64,000 nt of DNA, taken from Effrenium voratum (lineage: Eukaryota > Sar > Dinophyceae > Suessiales > Symbiodiniaceae). Shown here piece after piece: positions 54,801 through 62,700 of the stretch. Position numbers and translations under genes: made by a program. Numbering within the stretch: the stretch's first letter is position 1; every line of letters begins with the position of its first letter. The DNA lies in contig CAUJNA010001646.1 in assembly GCA_963377175.1 (NCBI GenBank), positions 219,286-283,285 on the forward strand, in the 5' to 3' direction. Under the pieces are notes generated by a model. That model searched no databases. It worked only from the letters and a program-made list of their open reading frames with translations, and was not told the origin of the DNA.

Positions 54801-55139
54801 CAAAAGTGCGACACGCTTACTGCCTCTACTCTTGCCTTTGCTCTAAATGCCATACATCACAAATTTGACATTGTTATCGGATTTGGTGGCGACCTACCCG
54901 GACTCTGCGTTCAGAAAATCCGCCAATTTATTGATGACCATGACCTATACAGATCTAATCTCTGCAGTTGCCAGGTTGGAGCTTGCGGTCACGCCACCGT
55001 CATTACTGTTGCCGTGAACAAACGGACTAATGATCGGTTACGCTGTGTACCCTGCTCTATATCGCTTCGAAACGGGAAGAACAACTTCTCTTTTCACGAT
55101 ATTGCCTGGGAAAGGATTTTCGATGAAATCTTCGGTTGA
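51552..55139 (+). CDS. Pol part 2: rest of methyltransferase-like domain, dUTPase, reverse transcriptase, RNase H
   Basis: Residues count from 51552. About 15-110: end of the methyltransferase-like domain (NIDGCDFGMKD, PIRKQWRIATNSP). About 145-262: dUTPase with all five motifs (VGLDFQS; APRSGLA; GVIDPDYTGEVKV; GDKIAQLIL; RGGQGFGSTDKG), so the trimeric active site looks complete. About 320-590: copia-type reverse transcriptase with VSDGESAYTQALL and YVDD (Tyr 532, Asp 534-535). About 765-930: RNase H with Asp, Glu, Asp, Asp in YCDADLAGD, STPEAEI, LEDNEAA and QGADILTK. From about 955 to 1195: an extension of unknown function with scattered Cys (CSCQVGACGHA). It ends in TGA. The first ATG is not the natural start; this is a continuation of part 1. 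Confidence 0.85.
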   Translation: MATSLPWMVSTLHEKFLDDPEILTVNIDGCDFGMKDKNGTPIRKQWRIATNSPDLAAALGGRTCHHEKGFAHARIEGSLTPLTALYPKQMCQMIIKSWYKGRTERSTIPVAVAEPNNRAAWKRDPHALYIHPLREGVAVPNRGTPESVGLDFQSAHDHTVPAGDKATIGTGLAITIPEGVYGRIAPRSGLAAKHMIDIGAGVIDPDYTGEVKVVIFNHSNYDFVIKKGDKIAQLILERVSILEPVICLQKPRATERGGQGFGSTDKGAPAASATFPSHMWSSTGSTEWFAMPRGADGSGHSPFLGLPPFSACVARPVPRKEAKLDPNKAFAALEKEWKKLRDLGCWDQSRVREWRDVAAEAKREGTKVHVGRIFDICVEKNHELAEDDPNRKFKGRVVFEGCHVRDESNAWALFSEITSCPATMAAGKVADAYGLLPGNSLEVSDGESAYTQALLGGTKTWIRLPRDQWPKEWEGMQDPVCPLVLALYGHPDAGGFWEQHCETQLKKVGFVPIPDWPSVFRHPALETFLVVYVDDFKQSGPSANLAEGWRLIGSVINMEEPRPLKRYLGCEHEFRSATVDGPFDPRTAWTVGHPPSKPIPEMRFGPDRRPAADACRGKAKINLIKYNESCFMQACVERYLELCQSKFPKALQTVETPFLDESKPEFDENPVNPEFDRLVDQKGDIEVVSAKPGVLGDAAAQVLMKILYGARMGRYDLIRPVQALASRITKWNQLCDKKLHRLVSYINSTIELHLYGWVGDRSDMIEVVTYCDADLAGDRTDAKSTSGVLVCLVGPRTYMPITAVSKKQTSVSKSTPEAEIVALDHGISKEAMMLAALWHFAIGRGSSDSIVCKCKIKYDASIPQPISVLEDNEAACRIIVTGNNPNMRYMSRTQRVDIAWLNERYNDKIFRFVACPSDYQGADILTKACVDKTVWSKNLHTLDMFKQGFLQSYLSHPTQPVHIPPAAPALPPIRGVRIESDQDSKFNSFINDANVSDCKISITEVRASENDHLTVVIDSSVLPLLPPQRGHRVVKIDLDDGGTGGISTYPGLKGKRDNFAVFNIFPSCPDSCKRDWSKIRRFRQKCDTLTASTLAFALNAIHHKFDIVIGFGGDLPGLCVQKIRQFIDDHDLYRSNLCSCQVGACGHATVITVAVNKRTNDRLRCVPCSISLRNGKNNFSFHDIAWERIFDEIFG
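51990..52345 (+). other. dUTPase domain inside Pol
   Basis: dUTP pyrophosphatase converts dUTP to dUMP and pyrophosphate, limiting uracil in DNA. Motifs 1-5 are in order and well conserved, including the catalytic Asp in motif 3 (GVIDPDY) and the P-loop-like motif 5 (GFGST). Position between integrase/methyltransferase-like and RT is unusual for a copia element. Confidence 0.9.
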
Positions 55140-55678
55140 ATGTTTTCGGTCTCTGTTGAACCTGTGCTCTCTTGTTGCTCGCCATACAGTATGGGATGTT
55201 CATAAGCGCTTACATGCTGCTTTTTGGCTCTCTCAGCTGAGCACGACTTCCTCGGAAGTCTTCATCGGCAAGCGATGCACATTTCCGACCATTCCAAGAC
55301 AATATGGGACTCCCCTACACTCGGGGCTTTGACCCTTGTTTATTCGTGATGGTATTGTCGATCTTGAGACTATGAACAATTCATCTTTAATTCCTATTGA
55401 GCTCCTCTATCTCACTATTTGTGTGAGCCTGAGTGTTGCACTTAGCCGCCCCGCCTCGCGCTTTGGGCCGCTGCTGCAACATTCCCTGGCCCGGGTGACG
55501 TGTCCTAGACGGACTTTCCACCCCGGCCTCGGCAGCCGATCGGCTGCTGGTGATCTTCACCACCTTCACGCACCGCTGCTGTGCGGCCACTGGCGATCTC
55601 CATCGCCCTCCTGCACCGCCGCTGGCGGCTGCCTTGGACCACTTCTCACTTCCGCTTCTCCTACGCGGGCTCCGTGAT
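55140..55678 (+). other. Gap between pol and the next giant coding region
   Basis: About 540 bp with no LTR-like match to 42157-42557 and no supported gene. Pyrimidine-rich stretches followed by AG (for example TTTTTGGCTCTCTCAG near 55220) could be acceptors for spliced-leader trans-splicing of a downstream mRNA; this is speculation. Confidence 0.35.
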
Positions 55679-56245
55679 ATGGCTTCCGCGGAAAGCGGAT
55701 CGATCACCAGGGCTGGGGCTGAGAAAAGCCTCCCCACACCTCCCAGCGCATCATCGCTGCGGTTCCCCTACCCTGTCACCGGCCGCGTGAAAGCCGTGGC
55801 CAACATCATGCAGAACAGCTTCAACAGCTGGGTTTCCAAGCTCAACGGTCGCGCGGCTTTAAAGGCTGCCCGTTTGAGCGACGTGATCACCGGCGAGCAG
55901 GTGGAGACTATGATCAATGGTCTCGTCAAATGCGAGGGATATGATTCCTTTCCTGCAGAAGTTAGGACCAAAATCCTAAATTACCGAAGAGGAAGGGCGG
56001 CCAACATAATCGCCCTGCTCAAGGATTCTGGTTTCATCGCCACTGAGCACAATGCCCTGACCACCGCGGCAATCCTGTGCGATGCGATTCCCATCCGAGG
56101 CTCTGCCACCCACTACCTCCCCCACGCCCACATCGCGCTCTCGGGCTTGATGAGGCGAAGGATGTCGACCCGGCAGTACATCCCTGCTGTCGACCATCCG
56201 GAGGAGGATGGTCTTCGTCCATCACGAACGCCGACGGGGAGTTGA
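55679..56245 (+). CDS. Giant downstream polyprotein, segment 1 (N-terminus)
   Basis: The ATG at 55679 opens about 175 residues of protein-like sequence (helical, e.g. KAVANIMQNSFNSWVSKLNG, then GYDSFPAEVRTKILNYRRGR). The frame then appears to continue in the -1 frame near 56200-56230; the original frame stops at 56245. No family recognised. It lies in the position of an env or extra 3' gene of some copia elements, but no signal peptide or membrane segment is seen. Confidence 0.55.
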   Translation: MASAESGSITRAGAEKSLPTPPSASSLRFPYPVTGRVKAVANIMQNSFNSWVSKLNGRAALKAARLSDVITGEQVETMINGLVKCEGYDSFPAEVRTKILNYRRGRAANIIALLKDSGFIATEHNALTTAAILCDAIPIRGSATHYLPHAHIALSGLMRRRMSTRQYIPAVDHPEEDGLRPSRTPTGS

Positions 56246-58791
56246 AGAAGAACTGGAGGACTGAGTACTTGGCGGTCAAGCAGAACCAGTACCGGAGCTA
56301 CGTCGGCTTCACAACCGACTGCTATGACATGGGTGATCCGCGCCGTTCCCAAAACACGGGAGGCATCAGCAGCTTCACTCAGTACGAGCCCTCCATAGTG
56401 AGAAAGTGGCTACAAATGCGCCCTCTTGCTATGTTCGTTCCTCCAGAGATCGTTGTTGATGGCATCTCCCTCATTAAGGATAGAACCTTGGAGGAAATCA
56501 TCGACATGTGTCAGGATAGGACCACTAGCAGATCGATCGATCATCTGCCATCCATGGAGGCCTACGGCGGCTTTGGTGCATTTGCGGAGCACATGACCTC
56601 TGAGCTGAAGGTCGCGACCGTGCTTGACCAGTTCTTCCTGTGGGACAAGGTTGAGAGGCTCGCCACTCCCGGATTGACCAACGTGGCCCACGACTGCGGC
56701 ATCACGGCGGGCGAAGGATATTGGATTGTACCCTCTCTCTCGTCCGTCATTGATGCCGATTCCCCTAACTGGAACCAATGGCAGCAGGGGAGCATTGAGA
56801 ACAAGCTCTGGGCACATGGACTCAGCCAGTTCTCCCTTTGGGCCTCCCTCGCCCATGAAGAGGTGGTGAGTTCAGAGTCCGAGGACAAAATCGGGATTTG
56901 GACGTCGCTGGTATACAGCCAAGCGCTCGGGTACACCCCGTGGGCGCACTACGGCCAAGGAGTCTGGGCTCACCTTTCTTTCATGCTGCCTGTGGACGCG
57001 GCCAGCGGTGACAACCCCCGCGGAGATAAGACGCGGCGTCTCATGCTGGCTCGGGCACCCATCTTTGCTCTCGCTATCAAGTTCTCCCACGACCTGGAAA
57101 AGATCACGGGTGGTGAGGGGTTCTCCACATGTTACGCAAATGGAGACGTCGAGTTGCAACGGTTCAACCCTTACATTGAGGTTAACCCCTGCTCTCCATC
57201 GGTCTCCTGGAGGAAACGTGCCTTCTTCCAGCCTAACGCTATCGGGGAGATCGGCGCGACCAAGCGCGAGCTGGAGCGATTGGCTGCTCCTAGCACCCCC
57301 ACGAAGACTGGTGGATTCAGCCCGGAGTTCGCCAGGCATCGCCTCATTAGCAACACGTATGCTATGAAGGTGCAAGAGGCTGGATCATCGATCCCGTTTG
57401 CGCACGAAAATGAGTACCCGAAGTATCCGGGTTACATCATGGAGGAGCATCTGGCGCCGTCTACTATGTTTCTGGACATCGACAAGATGATCGGGAAGTA
57501 CAAACAAGAGTGGATCGCGAACCCCGAGAGTGAGATGCTCCCTAGCCTGAGCAGGCCTAAGACCTCTCATCTGACTACATACGACCAGAACGCCCTCGAA
57601 AAAGAGTGGATAGGTTGGGGAAACCAAATGTTCAGGAACGTGATCCTGACCGTGTTCCCGGAGTTTGCCCTCACATGCATTGACTCTGATGTTCCGACTA
57701 TACCGTCGGTGTTGAAGGGCCTCCTGCCTATGAGCACTACCGGTGTCACCGGTATCCTCGCCGCGAAAGCAGCGGGTTGGGGGCCTCCCACATACTTGGA
57801 GGAGCCAACGATTAAGGCCAATGCCCAGGTGCTTGTCTTCTACGACCTCTGCTTTGCGTCGCGCGGGAAGACCAAGAAGGGCTCTTATATCACGGCGGAT
57901 GAGTTTGGTGCGCAACTGGACACTCTCCGGTCCACTGACAGCGGACCGCGAAAGGGATCCACCCCGAAGATCCATTTTCACTGCCCGTACGGGGAGAGTG
58001 GTTACCACATCCCCATCGCCACCATGGTCGAAGAGGCCACACGGCTCACTCATGACCGCGAAAAAGCGGTTGGAAGGGGGGCCATGGAGTATGACACCTG
58101 CATTTTTGCGACCCGTCTCCATGATCTGGCCGATTGGGATGAGAAGAAGCAGGTATCGGTCATCAAGAGCAACGCGCAAACCCTCATCCACACCACCCTG
58201 GAAAGGCTTGAGTCCGTGAGGAGGGCTGGATCGAATGTGGTGATCCTCATTTCGGTTGCGTCATGGCTTCAGCCCACTCGCAATACCAACATGCTCGGCG
58301 TCATCACGACATTCATCAGGGCAGCGATGAAGAGGAACCTGATCGTGGTTCCTGCGGATTTCGCTTTTTGGGGCGACTACTGTGTCGGCAGTTCCGGCGC
58401 CCCCGCGAACAAGTACAGAACTGTGGTGGCGCTCCCGGCGCTCGCCAGCGCGGCGGTGGATATCTCGTGGACGCTACACCGCGTCATGAGTGCGACCAAT
58501 GCTGCGAAAACGTTGGGCATGCTGTACAAGAAGACCATGTATCCACCCGACGAGGGCGCGAAGGTGAAAGCCGAAAAGATTCTCCAGACCAAGGTATGGG
58601 ATGATTCGCTAACTTACTCCACCGCCCCGCCAGCGAAGGCCACCGGGGCAGATAGCTCTGGCCTATCGCATGACGTGGAGATGACTGATGCGGCACCTAC
58701 GGTGACGCCCCCCGCACAGGCGCGGCGGCTCCCCCTGTGGCGAAGACTCCTGCCCGCCAGGCCGAGCCCAAAGGTCCTGCGCCGAAGGTGA
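56200..58791 (+). CDS. Giant downstream polyprotein, segment 2
   Basis: About 840 uninterrupted residues with strong coding character (SSSITNADGELKKN, RKWLQMRPLAMFVPPEI, WNQWQQGSIENKLWAHGLSQ). Part of the C-terminal half (57822-58400: QVLVFYDLCFAS, EYDTCIFATRLHDL, SNVVILISVASWLQP) has alternating strand-helix order like an SGNH-type hydrolase, but the catalytic Ser and the Asp-x-x-His are not evident. Function unknown. The end runs into a Pro/Ala-rich linker where the frame changes at a C6 run (58706-58711). Confidence 0.6.
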   Translation, partial: GGGWSSSITNADGELKKNWRTEYLAVKQNQYRSYVGFTTDCYDMGDPRRSQNTGGISSFTQYEPSIVRKWLQMRPLAMFVPPEIVVDGISLIKDRTLEEIIDMCQDRTTSRSIDHLPSMEAYGGFGAFAEHMTSELKVATVLDQFFLWDKVERLATPGLTNVAHDCGITAGEGYWIVPSLSSVIDADSPNWNQWQQGSIENKLWAHGLSQFSLWASLAHEEVVSSESEDKIGIWTSLVYSQALGYTPWAHYGQGVWAHLSFMLPVDAASGDNPRGDKTRRLMLARAPIFALAIKFSHDLEKITGGEGFSTCYANGDVELQRFNPYIEVNPCSPSVSWRKRAFFQPNAIGEIGATKRELERLAAPSTPTKTGGFSPEFARHRLISNTYAMKVQEAGSSIPFAHENEYPKYPGYIMEEHLAPSTMFLDIDKMIGKYKQEWIANPESEMLPSLSRPKTSHLTTYDQNALEKEWIGWGNQMFRNVILTVFPEFALTCIDSDVPTIPSVLKGLLPMSTTGVTGILAAKAAGWGPPTYLEEPTIKANAQVLVFYDLCFASRGKTKKGSYITADEFGAQLDTLRSTDSGPRKGSTPKIHFHCPYGESGYHIPIATMVEEATRLTHDREKAVGRGAMEYDTCIFATRLHDLADWDEKKQVSVIKSNAQTLIHTTLERLESVRRAGSNVVILISVASWLQPTRNTNMLGVITTFIRAAMKRNLIVVPADFAFWGDYCVGSSGAPANKYRTVVALPALASAAVDISWTLHRVMSATNAAKTLGMLYKKTMYPPDEGAKVKAEKILQTKVWDDSLTYSTAPPAKATGADSSGLSHDVEMTDAAPTVTPPAQARRLPLWRRLLPARPSPKVLRRR

Positions 58792-59758
58792 TGTCGCCAC
58801 CGAAACGCCCCATCTCGCCATCGAAGGCTTCGCCCGCCAAGGCGAAGGGGCCCATCGACATTAGAAGTGTCCCCAAGGCCCCTGTCCCATCCGTGCCCGC
58901 AAAGGGCGGCACGCCAGCCAAGTCGCCGGATCCCGGCTCTACGGCCACCAAGGGTGCACCTCCCGCTCGGGCGCCAAACATCCGCACTTCCGGGGGAAGT
59001 TCGCCGGTTCCCGAGCCTGCTGACCCGCCAAAGGCCCCCCGATGGGGGGGGCCGTTGCCCAAGTCTGTGCTGACTCCGCCCGGAAGGACGAGAGCAACTT
59101 CCCGCGCCTCGCATCACCTGAGGCATCACGCAAGGCTGCAGCGGCGGCCAAAAAGAAGGCTGAGGAGCTGAAGAAGCCAACGGGAACTGAAAGGAAGGAT
59201 GTTCCCACGCTCCCGACAGTCGAAGAGAAGGATGATGATGACATGGATGTGGAGAACGTCGAAGACCTCGCGAAGACCCCCGCTCAGACGAATGATGACG
59301 TACCAGGCGTCGGTCCCCACCCTGATGCATCAATGGAAGTAGGGGGGAGCACTGGATCGGGAGGGCCTCCGACAAAGGAGGATCTCTCGGAGTTCGATGA
59401 GGTGGACCCCGATGCCCGCACCTCCGCCGGAGACGCGGGGATCTCCGTCGAGGGGTATACCATTACCCCCGACGGCGAGTACTATGACCCCGACTCGCAG
59501 GAGACCTTCCAGACACTTGAGGCATGGAAGGCTCAGCGGAGATCGTCCCGACACAGGGTCGTCCGAGCTAGCGCCACGGAGTCAAAGGATCCGGTGCACG
59601 GCGGCCTTGAGGAGGATGAGCGGAATCCCAACTACTATGGAGACGACACGGAGCCGAAGAGAGGATCGATTCCCCTCGACGAGGCGTTCACCCGGCCCGA
59701 CAGGTTCGTACTTCACCACATCGAAAAATTTCGAGCCGATTGTGGCCAGCTACGCTAA
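58706..59758 (+). CDS. Giant downstream polyprotein, low-complexity linker in two frames
   Basis: From about 58710 the coding frame is Pro/Ala/Lys-rich (KGPAPKVMSPPKRPISPSKA). At a G8 run (59044-59051) it moves to the -1 frame and becomes Lys/Glu-rich then acidic (KAAAAAKKKAEELKK; VEEKDDDDMDVENVEDL), then ordinary (YTITPDGEYYDPDSQETF). Near 59723-59730 (AAAAATTT) the frame shifts again, in the + direction. The linker joins segment 2 to segment 3. Three indel-like steps, all at or next to short homopolymers, point to sequencing error or recent decay. Confidence 0.5.
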
Positions 59759-62700
59759 CAAGGCGAGGAACTCGGACCAGGTGAGTAGGGAGCAGGGTGA
59801 TCAATCGAGGACATTGAACGCTGCCATCCCCAATGATCGTCATGGGGTGCGGGAAATGGCCAAACGCGCCACGCTGGTTGACTGGGCCCACGCATATGCA
59901 GATAAATGCACTGTGCATGGCCCCAAGCAGTTCCAGTATGTTCACTTCGGGAAGGAGGCCACGGATAGAACCGAGGCTGACGAGTGGACAAAGGTCATGG
60001 AAACGATCGTTCCCCCTGAGTACCCACCGGAGATCCGTGATCAGATCGACTCCAAGTTCGTGACCCGAAAGGGCGAGTCCGGCGACCACCACACCGGCAT
60101 CTTTGGGAAAGCCAAGCAACCGCTTGGGAACTCCAACTCGTACCCAAACAGGGCACGGTGCGATGCAATGGTGCACGACGGGACCCGACTCGGAATGGTC
60201 GATTCCAGGAACGGCGAGGTCATTCCCATGGATGACGTCTTTTGGACGGCGGAGTACATGAACGCATATGATCTCAACTCCCAGCTCTCCGCGGTCCGTG
60301 CCGGCCTCGATATGGCTTTGGCGACCGCCTGGAGGATGGGGCACGTTCACCCACACGTGGCCGGTGCTGTGGCCGGGTTGCAGAAGATCAGGACATTCTA
60401 TGACTGCCTCCACGCCGCCCACCGCAAAACCCGGCTTGGGTCTTTGCCATTCCACCAGATCGTTGGTGAGCTCGACCGCGTCGACGATCGTGGCAACAAG
60501 CTGGAGCCGAACATCCCTGACACATGGCGAACCACCGCGCTCAGAGGGGAGTACCCGGACTGCCTGGCACAATCAGTCGCACAGGTCTTCCGGTCCATGT
60601 GCGGTCCATTGGCCATGTCTGGATCGCGTGAGGATCGGGCAGTCATCATTCGCAGAGATGAGTCCGCCTTCACCCGTGGTGACAAAATCATGGGCATCCC
60701 CTGGCCGGCTTATCGGCGTCCTACGGCGCGCGAGATCAAGGAGGCCAAGGAGAAGGCGGAGAAAGAGGGTCACAACGCCAGTGAGGACGTTGACATGAAT
60801 GAGCCCCGGGACAAACCGGTGGTGGCTGGAGGAGAGGCAGCGGGAACGACCGCCACGGGGGCCTCTGAAAACAAGAAGGATGACCCTGTTCCACCTGTCA
60901 CTCAAGCCCCTGACGCCCCTGCCGAGCCCGCCCATCCTCCTGCGGATGCGCTCCCTAGCCAGGTCGAGGCAAGGAGCACTTTGCTGGGCGTCCATGACAC
61001 TGCGGGGCCATTCGCCGCTCCCAGGGATCTGCATACCGGTCAGTTCATATACGTCGACTGCACCGAGGAGGAGAGAGCCATGCTGCCCACGACCATCGGA
61101 TCGCAGTTCGAGGCGGAGCGTGCTCTGGCCGAGCTGAGGACCGTGAGTCGCGTCGTCGGTGACCCGCGTGATTCCGAGGAGTACACGTATTGGGAGACAT
61201 CCTCCCGTGACACTCTCGCCTACGCCTTTTACAGCGTGCCGGATCAGTACAGGAATGTCCCGGCAGTGAAATCCGCCTCACGCATTTTCGACCAGATTCC
61301 CGACGGCCAGCTCGTGCGACCGGACAAGCCGGAGCCCGCGGTTCTCCGCCTCAGCGCGGTGAAGGGCACTGATGACACCCGGAGGAACCTCGAGAGGCTG
61401 AAGGAGGAGTCCATCAAGAAAAATGTGGTCATCCTCGGCGCCAGGAGAGGCGAAGATATCGCCCCCAGGATCGGAAACACGATCACTACTCTGTGCGCCA
61501 AGATAGGGGACATTGCCCGATTCCTGGAAATGGGAGTGAGATCCAGAGCGGGACCTATCCTCCCGACCAAGAGCGACCCCGACCTGATGATCCAGGCCAT
61601 TGTCCCCGCACCGGAGGAGCTCCTGGACTACTTCGCCGACGAGATCCGTCAGAAGGTGAAGGGAAGGGCGAGCGCCTCTTCGCACTACTACCGGAGAGCA
61701 TGCGCGGAAATACGCGACGCGCTCCGTGGAACAGCGGTGCAGCCTGGAAACGCGGGTGCAGTCAAGGACCCAGAATTGGAGACCTCGTCTGCCAGCGGGC
61801 AAGGGAACGTCACTTCGGTGATACAACTGAAGAAGTTCCTGAGCCACTACTTCGGGACAAGTGTCGAGTCCGAAGAAGCCTTTTCGTCGTATCTCCTGTC
61901 CTCCTTCCTCGAAGACGGAGTGGGGATGTTCGAAATCATCATCACCGTCATCCGTGACAAGGAGCGTCGGTTGCTGCCTGGATCCGCCCGCATAGCGGCG
62001 GTAAGGTCGCTTGAGATCGGATCCGACACGGATTACCGGGCTTTTCGTGAGCGATACCAATATACGCTCTACGAGAGCCCGGTCTGCCTTCCTATCACCT
62101 CCAAGGTGGTTCCCAAAACACTCTACAAGGTGGTGCCTCTTCGGATGTATCGGCTCTACGTAGAACGTGGGGCGATCATTCGGGGTGGGCGAGCTCTGAT
62201 CGAGCTCCTCCCCTCTCGGCCGGATGAATATCAATCCCTCCGCGATCACGGAGAGTGCCCCAACGACACAGTTGACCGCATCACCGACAGCAATGTGACG
62301 GAGCTGCACACCTCGGGTCGACGCCAAAGGAGCGATCCCCGATATGTGGTCATGGCTATCGATGCGCGCTTCTTCTCCATGGAAAATGGGGGCATGCACA
62401 TTACTCGCCAGGGTACCTTTGCATCGCGCGAGAACATCGCGATCGGGTACTGGAGGTGTGTCTACTTCAAGGAGGACTGCTCCATCATCTACCTGAGGCC
62501 TTGGTGCTATCCGCCCAACTTCCTCAACTCCGTGAGTGATAACCCGAGGAAGTGCCGGGACGAGCTGGAGAAGTATCACCAGATGACCAAGGCGGAACAT
62601 GTCCGCGAGGTGGTGTCCGTTCCATGTCATAGGTGCATGACGGCTCACCCGATCGGCGCTCACCTGTGCACCGCCTGCTACCTTCCCATCTTCTATGAGG

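Noticed and set aside
55140..55678. Possible 3' LTR right after pol
   Set aside because: No similarity to 42157-42557 by eye, no TG..CA ends and no repeat of the primer-site context.
57822..58400. Firm call of an SGNH hydrolase domain
   Set aside because: Strand-helix order is suggestive, but the catalytic Ser and Asp-x-x-His motifs are not visible; kept only as a remark.
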